This document shows positions 9,913 through 18,578 of a DNA stretch of 63,656 nucleotides, piece by piece. The translations under genes were made by a program, and so were the position numbers. This DNA comes from Streptomyces adustus (GTDB taxonomy: Bacteria > Actinomycetota > Actinomycetes > Streptomycetales > Streptomycetaceae), in the NCBI RefSeq assembly GCF_009377175.1, contig NZ_VJZD01000024.1:1-63656 (forward strand), in the 5' to 3' direction. The notes under the pieces were generated by a model. It was not told the DNA's origin, did no database searches, and saw nothing but the letters and a program-made list of their open reading frames with translations. Each line of letters starts with the position of its first letter. Positions within the stretch are counted from its first letter, which is position 1.

Positions 9913-10132
9913 AGGACGAGTCGACAGCCTACATTGCCGGGGGCGCTGTCCGGCAAACGCATATCGCGGGAACCTGCGGGTCCGGGGGCCGCCGTCGCCC
10001 GGTGGCGGACCGGCACGCGCCGGCCGGGAGGAAAGTCGCGGCCCGTACCGTGAACCGACCGGCCGGTGTGTTCGTCCTCCACCGGTGGGAGAATGACACC
10101 GGGCAGGGCGGACCACAGCACGGGAGAGGGAT

Positions 10133-11524
10133 GTGACGGCGACACCAGGACAGCCGTACTCGCCGTCGGTGCCGGGGGCACCCCGTCCCGCGCGCCGCGC
10201 ACTGCGGGGCGTGCGGGACACCCTGACGCTGATGGGCCTGCCGCTCGTCGTCGCCCTGGCGCTGCCCGCCGCGTTCGCCGGGGGCGGCACCCGGCGCTGG
10301 TTCGGCGGGCGGGCGGAGAGCCAGCGCGCCGAGGCGCAGGCCGCGAAGGACGCCGCCGCGTCCGCGTTCTACGAACTGGACACCGCCCAGCGCGATCTGC
10401 GCATCTCCATCGAGACGATCACGGCCGTCGACGGCAGCCCCGCGGCCCGGCGCGCCGTCGCCGACTTCGAGGCGCTCGGCAGGCGGATCGACGAGGTCAG
10501 TCAGCAGTACATCAACACCGTCGACGCGCACGACCTCGACCGGGACGACCTGGAGGCGTCGGCAGCCGTCCGCGCCCGTACCGAACTCACCCGGGCCAAG
10601 GACGAACTGGACCGGGTCAAGCGGGAGCTGGACCGGTTCACGGACGGGCTCGGCCCGCTGCTCGGCAAGGCCGAGACCCAGCTGGCCCGGCTCGCGCCCG
10701 CCGTCGAGCGGGCCCGCCAGGCCCTGCTGGCCGCCTCGAACGCCCTCGACGGCGCCCGCGCGGCCGGGCTGCGGGCGGACGACCTGGCCGCCCGGCTGGC
10801 CGCGCTCGGGCCGGAGCTGACCCGGCTGAACCAGGGGGCGGGACAGCACGGGGTCGCGGGGACCCTGGAGCGGGCCGAGCGGGTCTGCCGGGAGGCCGAG
10901 GCGATCCGCGCGGAGGCCGGGCGGCTGCCGGAGAAGGCCGCCGAGATCGACCACCGGCTGGTGTCGCTGCGTACCCGGGCCCAGGCCCTGACCACCCGTG
11001 CCGAGCAGGTCGACCCGGTCCTCAGCGAGCTGCGGCGGCGGTTCACGGCCGCCTGCTGGCAGGACCTCCAGGGAGTGCCGGAACAGGCCGCGCAGAACGT
11101 ACGGCAGGCCGAGGCGAAGCTGACGGAGGCGCAGGCCGCGCGGGAGGCGCAGCGCTGGCCCGAGGCCACGGCGCTGCTGTCCACGGCGCGGGCGCTGCTG
11201 AACACCACCGACGAGGCGGTGTCGGCCGCGGGTGACCGGCTGACCCGGCTGAACGCCGTGCAGAAGGACCCGAAGCAGGAGATCGAGCGCACCCGGTTCG
11301 CCCTGCGGGACGCCCAGCGGCTGGCCATGTCGGGGCGTACGACGCCGGATCCGCGGGACGCGCGGCCGCTGGACGAGGCGGTGGCCCGGCTGGAGCGGGC
11401 GATCGGCACCCTGGAGGGGCGTCACCCCGACTACTGGCACTTCCTGACCGAGACGGAGGCGGTGCGGCGGTCGGCGGCCCAGGTCGTCTCGCGGATCCGC
11501 GAGGAGCGCGGCGCGGGCCACTGA
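10133..11524 (+). CDS. Membrane-anchored coiled-coil protein, unknown function
   Basis: A 463-residue protein I do not recognise by family. One hydrophobic helix (TLMGLPLVVALALPAAFAGG, about residues 31-50) follows a short basic N-terminus. The rest is almost entirely alpha-helical heptads rich in Ala, Glu, Arg and Leu, for example AEAQAAKDAAASAFYELD and RAKDELDRVKRELDRF. Invariant-looking spots include ISIETITAVDG and HPDYWHFLTETE near the C-terminus. It is likely an extended membrane-tethered coiled coil that scaffolds or spaces other proteins. GTG 10133 has GGGAGAGGG just upstream. It is divergent from tRNA-Val and ends before a GC-rich hairpin. Confidence 0.8.
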   Translation: MTATPGQPYSPSVPGAPRPARRALRGVRDTLTLMGLPLVVALALPAAFAGGGTRRWFGGRAESQRAEAQAAKDAAASAFYELDTAQRDLRISIETITAVDGSPAARRAVADFEALGRRIDEVSQQYINTVDAHDLDRDDLEASAAVRARTELTRAKDELDRVKRELDRFTDGLGPLLGKAETQLARLAPAVERARQALLAASNALDGARAAGLRADDLAARLAALGPELTRLNQGAGQHGVAGTLERAERVCREAEAIRAEAGRLPEKAAEIDHRLVSLRTRAQALTTRAEQVDPVLSELRRRFTAACWQDLQGVPEQAAQNVRQAEAKLTEAQAAREAQRWPEATALLSTARALLNTTDEAVSAAGDRLTRLNAVQKDPKQEIERTRFALRDAQRLAMSGRTTPDPRDARPLDEAVARLERAIGTLEGRHPDYWHFLTETEAVRRSAAQVVSRIREERGAGH

Positions 11525-11549
11525 GCGGCCCGGGCCGGTCCCACGCGAA

Positions 11550-11589
11550 CGCCCGCCGTCCCGGACGGTCCGTGCGGACCGGGCGGGCG
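11550..11589. terminator. Probable terminator between convergent genes
   Basis: Nested inverted repeats: GCCCGCC (11551-11557) with GGCGGGC (11582-11588), and GGTCC/GGACC at 11567-11571 and 11576-11580 around GTGC. They separate the coiled-coil gene from the converging amidase gene. A short GCGGCAGGC-type repeat follows. Confidence 0.6.
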
Positions 11590-11624
11590 CGGCGGGCGCG
11601 GCAGGCGCGGCAGGCGCGGTCTTC

Positions 11625-12932
11625 TCAGGTGCGGTAGGCGTAGAACGCGGCGTTGGGGTACGACGCGACGAGGCTCGCCACCGACCGGCGGAAGGTGTTG
11701 GTGGAGTGGTACGTCACGTACGGCACGCCGTCGGGGCTGCGGTAGGTGACGATCATCGAGTGGTCCTTGGACCCGTCCTTGTCGAAGTCCATCTGGATGA
11801 CATCACCGATGTCCGCCTGGTAGACGTTCGCGAGGGGGGTGACCCGCTTCGAGTTCTGCGCGAACCACGAGAACTCGTTGACACCGACGAACGAGTCCGA
11901 CTGGATGTCGGCGTTGCCGAACCACTTGGTGTAGTCGTACACGTAGCCGGGGACGTGCTTCCAGCCGCCCGCCTTCAGCGACTGGCTGACGAAGTTGGTG
12001 CAGTCACCGCCGTCCCCGTGACCGTTGTAGTCCGGGTAGTCGGTGTTGTAGGTGCTCCAGTACTTCTCCGCGTACGCGGCCATGGCCTTGTAGTCGTACG
12101 TGGTTCCGGTGAAGCTCTTGGGGTTGGCGGGCGCCGGCCGGGTGGTGGCCGCGCGCGGGGCGTCCGGCGTGGTGGTGTCGGCGGTCGTCGGGGAGGCCGA
12201 GGCCTTCACCGTCGGGGACGCCGAAGCCTTGACCGTCGGGGAGGCCGAGGCCTTCACCGTCGGGGAGGCCGAAGCCTTGGCCGTCGCCTTGCCCGTCGGG
12301 GAGGGCGAGGCCTTGACCGCAGGGTTGGCGGCCGGGTTGGCCACCTGGTTGACGGCGAGGTAACCGGTGTCGGTCTCCTTGATGCCGGTCAGCTGCCAGT
12401 TGCCGTGGCTGTCCGCGGTGAACGTCAGCTCGTGGTGGGCCTGGAAGCCGGTGGTCTTCGGCTCGTTGCCGCGGACCTTGGCGTAGGTCAGGGTCGTGGT
12501 CTCGGTGACCGCGGCCTTGGCCGTGCGGCCCTTCACGTTCGTGGCGTCCAGCGTGACGGTGGTGCTGCCCTTGCTGTACTTCTCTCCGAGCTTGGCGAGC
12601 AGGTCCTTGCGCTGGTCCAGCGTGGACAGGGCCGAGTCCTGCTTGTGGGCCTGCCCGGAGGACATCCGGACGCCCCCGGAGAAGGTCTTGGTCAGCGGCT
12701 TGGCACTGTTGCCCTGCTTGCCGGTGACCAGGGCGTCCGTACGGTCGGTGAAGACCGCGTCCGCCAGCCGCTGGAAGGTCGCCTTAGTCTTGGCGTCCAC
12801 CTTGGGATCGTCGACGACCGCCGCGCCGGCCATCCAGTTGGGCAGCAGCGCAGCGCCGGCGACGACCGAGACGGCGGCCGCCCCGATTATCGTGGCGCGA
12901 CGGCGCGTACCTTTCAATTTCCTTGACTTCAC
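11625..12932 (-). CDS. Secreted amidase-domain (Amidase_6) protein
   Basis: A 435-residue exported protein. A basic N-terminus and hydrophobic stretch (about 12-38) form the signal peptide. Residues 40-195 are a non-catalytic domain, and residues 205-250 a linker with 8-residue repeats of the type KASASPTV (24-bp DNA repeat at about 12195-12300). The C-terminal Amidase_6 domain (about 275-435) has YDYKAMAAYAEKYW, the likely catalytic Cys311 in GDCTNFVSQSL, and His391 in DHSMIVTY. The fold resembles NlpC/CHAP-type papain-like hydrolases, so it probably cuts peptide or amide bonds in the wall or in surface polymers. GTG 12932 has GAGGGGA about 8 nt upstream. It lies downstream of the deacetylase and PBP genes on the same strand. 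Confidence 0.85.
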   Translation of the reverse strand: MKSRKLKGTRRRATIIGAAAVSVVAGAALLPNWMAGAAVVDDPKVDAKTKATFQRLADAVFTDRTDALVTGKQGNSAKPLTKTFSGGVRMSSGQAHKQDSALSTLDQRKDLLAKLGEKYSKGSTTVTLDATNVKGRTAKAAVTETTTLTYAKVRGNEPKTTGFQAHHELTFTADSHGNWQLTGIKETDTGYLAVNQVANPAANPAVKASPSPTGKATAKASASPTVKASASPTVKASASPTVKASASPTTADTTTPDAPRAATTRPAPANPKSFTGTTYDYKAMAAYAEKYWSTYNTDYPDYNGHGDGGDCTNFVSQSLKAGGWKHVPGYVYDYTKWFGNADIQSDSFVGVNEFSWFAQNSKRVTPLANVYQADIGDVIQMDFDKDGSKDHSMIVTYRSPDGVPYVTYHSTNTFRRSVASLVASYPNAAFYAYRT

Positions 12933-13091
12933 TGATGTTTCCCCTCTAACCCGGCACTGGGGACGCCGGGAACGGCATCTTCGCACGCCGTGTGTGGCTC
13001 CTGTGAAGGGGGCTGCGGTTGAGGTTTGATTACCGCTTCAGGGCTGTCACGACGTCCGCATTTGCCGCAACTGCCTTGTCCGTCACGGCCG

Positions 13092-14360
13092 TCACTCCAC
13101 CACCGTCGACCAGTCGGGCGACTGTCCCGGGTCCAGGCTGCGCAGGCGGTCCAGGGTCTCGGGCTTCTGTACGTCCATCCAGGCGGCCAACTCCTTGAAG
13201 GACACGCACTTGACGCCCGGTTTGGTGCACACGTTCTTGATGACCTGGTCGATGGCCTTCATGTAGATGCCGCCGTTCCAGTCCTCGAAGTGGTTGCCCA
13301 CGAACAGCGGTGCCCGGCTGCCGTAGTAGACGCGGTTGAAGCCCGCCATGTACGAGTTGACGGTCTCCTGCTCCCACTCGGGGTACTTGGCCGCGTCGCC
13401 CTCGGTCTCGCCCTCGGACTGGTTGTAGAGGAAGTTGAAGTCCATGGACAGGCCCTGGTACTTGCCGCCCTCGTACGGGAGCATCTGGAGCGGGAAGTCC
13501 CAGATGCCGTCCTTCTTCCTGGGCCATATCTGGAAGTCGCCGGCCGAACTGGCGTCGTAGGCCCACTTGTAGCTCTTGATGGCCTTCAGCAGGTTCGCCT
13601 GGCCCTCCAGGCAGGGGGCGCGGCCGCCGGTCACCTCCTTCTTGAAGTCGAAGGGCAGCGGGGGGATGTCGCTGAAGCCGGTGTTGGTCTTCCAGTGCTC
13701 CACGAAGTCGTAGAACTGGTCGATCTCGCTCTTCCACTCATCGACGCTCCAGTCGCCGCCGCCCTTGGTGCCGCAGAAGTGCCCGTTGAAGTGGGTGCCG
13801 ATCTCGTTGCCGTCCTTCCAGGCCTCGCCGAGCTGCTCCAGCGTGGTGCGGATGTGCTCGTCCGTGGCGTAGCTGATCGCGGCCGAACCCCGCGGGTGCT
13901 GCGGCGGGTTGTAGAGGTCGCTCTTGCTCTTGGGCAGCAGGTAGATGCCCGTGAGGAAGAACGTCATGTGGGCGTTGTACTCCTTGGCCAGCTCCCGGTA
14001 GTGCGAGAAGAGCTCGTCGTCGCCCTGGAGGGCGCCGTCCCAGGAGAAGACGACGAACTGGGGCGGCTTCTCGCCCTTCTTGAGCGGTACGGGCTTCAAC
14101 TCGCCCTGCTGCGGCCCGGTGTAGGAGGTGGATCCGTCCCCGAGCACCTTGGTCTTGCCGTCCCAGGGCGTCTTCTTCGCCTTGGGGACCGTCTGCTTGC
14201 CCGCGGACGCCGTCGGGGCGGTGCTGTCGGAACGGGTCAGGACCAGGTAGCCCGCGACCAGGGACGCCGCGACCAGGAGGACCGCCAGGGTGAGGAACCC
14301 GGGCCGGGTGGTGCGGAGCGGGGCACGGCCTGCGCGGCGGCGGCCGGAGGGTGACTTCAT
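13092..14360 (-). CDS. Secreted polysaccharide-deacetylase-like protein
   Basis: A 422-residue protein anchored by an N-terminal helix (about 21-41) after a basic start, with the rest outside the cell. The core resembles the NodB/CE4 barrel: strand FVVFSWDGALQGDDELFSHY, then AHMTFFLTGIYLL, and the metal-site-like GTHFNGHFCG (H-x3-H). A late WNGGIYMKAIDQVI segment follows. The first Asp motif is unusual (SWDGALQGDD in place of TFDDGP), so activity may differ from classical chitin or peptidoglycan deacetylases. Only about 50 bp separate its start from the PBP stop, suggesting joint expression with the synthase upstream. Confidence 0.78.
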   Translation of the reverse strand: MKSPSGRRRAGRAPLRTTRPGFLTLAVLLVAASLVAGYLVLTRSDSTAPTASAGKQTVPKAKKTPWDGKTKVLGDGSTSYTGPQQGELKPVPLKKGEKPPQFVVFSWDGALQGDDELFSHYRELAKEYNAHMTFFLTGIYLLPKSKSDLYNPPQHPRGSAAISYATDEHIRTTLEQLGEAWKDGNEIGTHFNGHFCGTKGGGDWSVDEWKSEIDQFYDFVEHWKTNTGFSDIPPLPFDFKKEVTGGRAPCLEGQANLLKAIKSYKWAYDASSAGDFQIWPRKKDGIWDFPLQMLPYEGGKYQGLSMDFNFLYNQSEGETEGDAAKYPEWEQETVNSYMAGFNRVYYGSRAPLFVGNHFEDWNGGIYMKAIDQVIKNVCTKPGVKCVSFKELAAWMDVQKPETLDRLRSLDPGQSPDWSTVVE

Positions 14361-14409
14361 GCGCGGCTCATTCTCCGTGGGGGGTGGATGGTGAGTACCC
14401 GGGGCCGGG

Positions 14410-16848
14410 TCAGCCGAGCGGGCTCATGGCGCCCGACCAGATGTCGTACGGGACGCTGTCGGCGGGCGTGCCCGCGATCCCCTCCAGGGGCAGCGGTTCG
14501 AGGCTCTTGGCCAGATCGATGCGGTAGACCACCACCGCCGTCGACACGGACCGGACCGTGCCCACGTACCACAGGGCCGTGTCGTCCTGGGTGGTGCCGA
14601 TCTTCCCCGTCACCTCCGCCGAGGCGGAGGCGGCACCGGGGTGCGCGGTGCGGAACGCGTCCGAGAGCGCGGAGCGGACCTCCTCGGCCACCTTCACCCG
14701 CACCGCGCGCCGCGACTCGGGCTTCTTCAGCACGACCTTGGACCCGTTGCGGGTGATCCGGCTCACCGAGTACGGCTCGGCGTGCCGGCCGGCGTCGGCG
14801 AACGTCCCGTACGCGCTCGCCATCCGGATCGCGCTGGGCGTGGAGTTGCCCAGGGACAGCGCGGGCACCTGGGCGCCGAAGCTGGAGGACAGCAGCCCGG
14901 AGGCCTCCGCGGTGGCGCGCACCGTGTCGAGGCCGGTGTCCATGCCGAGCTGCATGAACGGGGTGTTGACGGAGTCGGCGAGCGCCCGGTGCAGACTGAT
15001 CCGCCCGTAGGACTTCTCGCCGTCGTTGCGGGCGGCGACCTTCTTGCCGCTGCGGTCCCAGTAGGGGCCCTCCGGGGTGGTGACGGGCACGTTGTCGTCG
15101 CCGTTGTAGAGCGCGTCGCCGGTGATCGGGGTGGCGGGGGTGTCGCGGGCGGTGCGGACGCCGTGCTCGAGTCCGGCGGCGTAGACGAACGGGGTGAAGG
15201 CCGAACCGGCCGGGACCGTGGTGGCGTTGGACTCGTTGTAGCCCTGGGTGCGGTGGTCGGGGCCGCCGTAGACGGCGAGGATCCGGCCGTCGGCGGCGAT
15301 CGACGAGGCGCCGTAGTGGGCGGCCTTGGCGAGGTCCGCGTCCTTCCGCTTCGCCTGCTTGCGGGCCTTGGCGACGGCGTTGGTCAGCGCCGTCTCCCGC
15401 TTGCGGTCGAACGTCGTGTAGATCTGGTAGCCGCCGAGGTCGAAGTCCTTGTCCGAGATGCCTGCGGCCTTCTTGGCGTACTGCTGGGCCAGTTCCACCA
15501 GATAGTCGCTCTGGCTTCCGGTGTAGAAGGTCTTCGACTGCTTCAGCGGCTCGGGGAAGGTCTTGTACTTGGCCCGCTCGGCGGGGGACAGCTTGCCGAG
15601 GTCCACCATGCGGTCGAGGATCCAGCCCCAGCGCTCCACCGCGCGGGCGTGGTTGGCCTTGCTCAGGGACGGGTCGAACAGACCGGCGCCCTTGAGCAGG
15701 GAGGCGAGGAAGGCGGCCTGGCTGACGTTCAGTTCACCGACGTCCTTGCCGTAGTAGGCCTGGGAGGCGCGCTGGATGCCGTAGGTGCCGCGGCCGAACC
15801 AGCTGGTATTGAGGTAGCCCTCCAGGATCTTGTCCTTGCTCATCCGGTTGTCGAGCTTGAGGGAGATCATCGCTTCGGTGAACTTGCGACTGATGGTCTG
15901 ATTTTGGGTCAGATAGACGTTCTTGACGTATTGTTGGGTGATGGTGGAGCCACCCTGGGTGTCGCCCGAGCCGACCGTGCGGTACAGGGCGCGCCCGATG
16001 CCGGAGACGGATATGCCCGGGTCGGAGTAGAAGCTGGCGTTCTCGGCCGCCAGCACGGCCCAGCGGACGTCCTCGGGTATGTCCTTCAGGGGCATGTCCT
16101 GCCGCTGCACCCAGCCGGTGCGGGCCATGGGCGTGCCGTCGGACCAGAAGAAGACGTTGTCCTGCTGGGTGGCGTAGGAGTTGAGGTTCTGCGGGATGTC
16201 GGTGGCCGCGTACGCGACGACCAGGAACGCGCCGGTCAGGCCGATGGCCGAGAAGAAGGCGCCTATCCACTGCCGCCAGGAGGGTATCCAGCGGCGCCAG
16301 TCGGTGCGGCCGGGGCGCGGATACTGCGGCCTGAGCTTGCGGGCGTACGGCTCCAGCCTTCGTATATAAGGAGAAAGACGCTCCGTCAGGGGAGCGAGAC
16401 GCGCGGCGACGGGCGCCAGGAGACGGGCCAGCGCGGCCAGGAGCGGCGCGGCCGCCACGGCGAGGCGGCCGACCGGCGAGGTCGGTGCGGCGGGCGGGGC
16501 CGACGGGGTCGCGCGTCGGCCGGTGGAACGGGGGGGCAGCTCCGAGGGTTTGACCACCCTCAGCGCCATGGTGGCGTCGGCCGGCGGTGGCGGCTCGAAC
16601 CGCAACTGCATGGTGACGTCCGACATCGGAGGCGGCGGCGCGGGCTCCGACGGCGGTACCGGCGGCGGCTCGAACCTCAACTGCATGGTGACGTCCGACA
16701 GATGGGGCTCCTGGTCATGGGCCCCGGTCGCGCCGGGCGGCACCTCCCCCTCGACACGTCGACGACGGGAACGATTCGGCACCGCGCGGCGACCGCGCGG
16801 CCGACCGTCACCCCCGTGGGCCTCCGCCCCCTGCCCTTCGTCGGTCAC
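14410..16848 (-). CDS. Class A PBP with degenerate transpeptidase motifs
   Basis: An 812-residue bifunctional-type penicillin-binding protein. Its cytoplasmic N-terminus (about 1-190) is Pro/Arg-rich and repeats SDVTMQLRFEPPP at 51-63 and 76-88, with a weaker DATMALRV at 91. One TM helix spans 192-214. The glycosyltransferase-51 domain (about 225-400) is intact: Glu269 in AAENASFY, GGSTITQQYVKN, RKFTEAMISLKL and KILEGYLNTSWFG. The transpeptidase domain (about 470-790) keeps SVN (626-628). It has SAFT (549-552) where SxxK is expected and KIG (749-751) for KTG, so acyl transfer is doubtful. GTG 16848 has GGAGGGA upstream. It heads a same-strand set with the deacetylase-like and amidase genes. 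Confidence 0.9.
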   Translation of the reverse strand: MTDEGQGAEAHGGDGRPRGRRAVPNRSRRRRVEGEVPPGATGAHDQEPHLSDVTMQLRFEPPPVPPSEPAPPPPMSDVTMQLRFEPPPPADATMALRVVKPSELPPRSTGRRATPSAPPAAPTSPVGRLAVAAAPLLAALARLLAPVAARLAPLTERLSPYIRRLEPYARKLRPQYPRPGRTDWRRWIPSWRQWIGAFFSAIGLTGAFLVVAYAATDIPQNLNSYATQQDNVFFWSDGTPMARTGWVQRQDMPLKDIPEDVRWAVLAAENASFYSDPGISVSGIGRALYRTVGSGDTQGGSTITQQYVKNVYLTQNQTISRKFTEAMISLKLDNRMSKDKILEGYLNTSWFGRGTYGIQRASQAYYGKDVGELNVSQAAFLASLLKGAGLFDPSLSKANHARAVERWGWILDRMVDLGKLSPAERAKYKTFPEPLKQSKTFYTGSQSDYLVELAQQYAKKAAGISDKDFDLGGYQIYTTFDRKRETALTNAVAKARKQAKRKDADLAKAAHYGASSIAADGRILAVYGGPDHRTQGYNESNATTVPAGSAFTPFVYAAGLEHGVRTARDTPATPITGDALYNGDDNVPVTTPEGPYWDRSGKKVAARNDGEKSYGRISLHRALADSVNTPFMQLGMDTGLDTVRATAEASGLLSSSFGAQVPALSLGNSTPSAIRMASAYGTFADAGRHAEPYSVSRITRNGSKVVLKKPESRRAVRVKVAEEVRSALSDAFRTAHPGAASASAEVTGKIGTTQDDTALWYVGTVRSVSTAVVVYRIDLAKSLEPLPLEGIAGTPADSVPYDIWSGAMSPLG

Positions 16849-16889
16849 GACTGGGTCTCCCTCCGCACTCCGTGGTGCTCGCGCGGGTC

Positions 16890-16951
16890 GACACAACTAC
16901 CGCCTGTTCGGCGGTTATCCCCCTGTGTCACCGGATCAGGGTCAGACCCTG
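16890..16951 (-). promoter_or_regulatory. PBP leader hairpin and perfect palindrome
   Basis: Just upstream of the PBP start lies a composite hairpin: GACACA (16890-16895) with TGTGTC (16924-16929), enclosing ACCGCC/GGCGGT at 16899-16904 and 16910-16915. Immediately beyond it is a perfect 15-bp palindrome, CAGGGTCAGACCCTG (16937-16951). The first looks like an RNA stem in the leader, the second like a dimer binding site. The regulator is unknown. Confidence 0.55.
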
Positions 16952-17285
16952 CGGCTCATCGCGGCCCTGCCAAATTACCAGCGATCTTTGCGAATTCTCC
17001 GCACAAGAAACAGACAGAAGCGATCGCGCAGTAGACCAAGACCACACAATCCGGTCGAGCTCGTGAGGGCCTGTTCGACGGACCACTCCGCGGACGCGAA
17101 GTCCGGCACGTCCTCCCCCGGAGGGGGAACTCCCGGCGGGGTGGTCGTCGGTCGCCGACGCGGCCGGCGCGCCGACACCGTCCCCTACCGGACAGCCGGA
17201 CGCAGCGGACCCCGCTCACCTGGACCGATACGGCATCGCCGCCTTCCTGCGACCTGATCCGCCGGACAGGCCCTAGCCTTGAGCC
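16952..17285. other. Divergent promoter region, PBP / FmdB-like gene
   Basis: No convincing gene. A lower-GC island at about 16975-17055 probably holds the PBP promoter. TAGCCT at 17274-17279 is 6 nt from the FmdB-like ATG and suggests leaderless transcription to the right. Confidence 0.5.
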
Positions 17286-17507
17286 ATGCCTCGCTACGAA
17301 TACCGCTGCCGTACCTGCGGCGACACTTTCGAACTCAGCCGTCCCATGGCGGAATCGGCCGATCCGGCCGACTGCCCCGCCGGACACGCCGACACAGTGA
17401 AGTTGCTCTCAACGGTCGCGGTGGGCGGGTCGGCGGCCGCGTCCGCCCCCGCGCCCAGGGCGGGCGGGGGCGGCGGCGGTTGCTGCGGCGGCGGCTGCTG
17501 CGGCTGA
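17286..17507 (+). CDS. FmdB-family zinc-ribbon protein with Gly/Cys tail
   Basis: A 73-residue protein. Residues 1-45 are the FmdB/CxxC regulatory-type zinc ribbon: MPRYEYRCRTCGDTFELSRPM, then ADCPAGHADTVKLLS. The usual second Cys pair C-P-x-C appears as CPAGH, so His or fewer ligands may complete the site. The C-terminus is a Gly-rich run ending in GCCGGGCCG with four Cys, probably flexible and perhaps metal binding. The biochemical role of the family is unknown. No Shine-Dalgarno is seen; the -10-like TAGCCT is 6 nt before ATG. Confidence 0.88.
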   Translation: MPRYEYRCRTCGDTFELSRPMAESADPADCPAGHADTVKLLSTVAVGGSAAASAPAPRAGGGGGGCCGGGCCG

Positions 17508-17533
17508 CGGCCGACCGGCCCGGGACCGAACCC

Positions 17534-17765
17534 TGCCGGCCTGGCGGACGCTGCGCGGCCCGCGCACAGCCGCGGGGACGCCGTGCAGCCCCGCGCACAG
17601 CCGCGGGAGCACTGTGCGACTCGCCCACACAGCCGCGGACGCTGCGGGCCCACGCTGAACCACGGGGACGCTGCGCCGCCCGCGCGCACAGCCGCGGGGG
17701 CGCCGTGGGCCCCCGCTGAACCGCGGAGGCCCTGTGCCCCGCCGTGCCGCGGGGACGCCGCGAGC
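17534..17765. repeat. Degenerate GC-rich repeats between convergent genes
   Basis: CGCACAGCCGCGGG-type units recur four times or more (for example near 17566, 17596, 17625 and 17686), mixed with CGCTGAACCRCGG units, at spacings of roughly 30-45 bp. There is no coding character. It fills the gap between the FmdB-like gene and the converging HAD gene and may act in termination. Confidence 0.6.
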
Positions 17766-17771
17766 CCGCGC

Positions 17772-18578
17772 TCAGGCGCGGGTGGCGCGCAGGAACTCTC
17801 GCAGGATGCGTTCGCCCGCGAGCACACCGCGTTCGGGCAGCGCGGTGACCGCGGGGGCGGTCCAGTCGTCGTCGGCCAGTTCGCCGTGGCCCGGCCGCCA
17901 GCCCCGGTCCGCCACCAGCAGCAGGTCCGCGTCGAGCAGGGAGTCGCCCGCGGCGAGGGTGAGATCGGCACCGGTGCGGCGGACGACCTCACGCACGGCC
18001 GCGCTCTTGGTGAGCGGCTTCGGCACCGCGTAGATCTTGCGGCCCTGGAGCGACACCGTCCAGCCGAGGTTCTCCGCCCAGGCCGCGAGCTCCTTCACCC
18101 ACTCCTCGGGCAGCAGCTCACGCTCCACGACCAGATAGGCGAACAGGTCCTCGGCGACCCGCTGCTTGCGCAGCCAGAGCGGATCCGCCGAACGCGCCAG
18201 GTGCTCCTGCACCTGGGCCAGCGGCGCGCACTCGTCGGCCAGCCGCGCGGTCACCTGCGCGTGCCAGTCCGGATCCGAGACACCGTCCACCAGCAGATGA
18301 CCGCCGTTGGCGCAGATCGCGTACGTCGGCGCCGGGCCCGGCAGGTTGATGCGCAGGTACTGCTTGCGGGTCCGGGTGGTGGTCGGCACGAACACCGCCG
18401 TGTCGCCCAGCTCCGTGAGCAGTGCGGCCGCCGTCTCCGTCATGTACGACAGCGGCTTGTTCTCGTGCACCTCCACGCACAGCAGCCGCGGGGCCCGGGC
18501 GTCGGGCATGGTCAGTGCCAGCGCCGCCGCGGAGTAGATCAGCGTACGGTCGAGGTCGCTCGCCACCAGCACCGGCAT
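17772..18578 (-). CDS. HAD phosphatase of the Ter biosynthetic module
   Basis: A 268-residue HAD hydrolase. Motif I is LVASDLDRTLIYS (Asp8, Asp10) and the last motif is LAAGDSLLDADLLLVAD. A large cap sits between them (about 85-190), as in Cof/sucrose-phosphatase-like HADs. Its ATG overlaps the stop of the PRTase gene (ATGA at 18577-18580), so translation is probably coupled. In Ter-linked operons described by comparative genomics, such a HAD is predicted to dephosphorylate a nucleotide-like intermediate made by the PRTases. Substrate and reaction are untested. It is the last gene of a three-gene unit with the CitE-like lyase and the PRTase protein. Confidence 0.87.
   Translation of the reverse strand: MPVLVASDLDRTLIYSAAALALTMPDARAPRLLCVEVHENKPLSYMTETAAALLTELGDTAVFVPTTTRTRKQYLRINLPGPAPTYAICANGGHLLVDGVSDPDWHAQVTARLADECAPLAQVQEHLARSADPLWLRKQRVAEDLFAYLVVERELLPEEWVKELAAWAENLGWTVSLQGRKIYAVPKPLTKSAAVREVVRRTGADLTLAAGDSLLDADLLLVADRGWRPGHGELADDDWTAPAVTALPERGVLAGERILREFLRATRA

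Noticed and set aside
16890..16975. c-di-AMP (ydaO) riboswitch in the PBP leader
   Set aside because: Such switches occur before Streptomyces wall genes, but I could not find the conserved core here, only simple hairpins.
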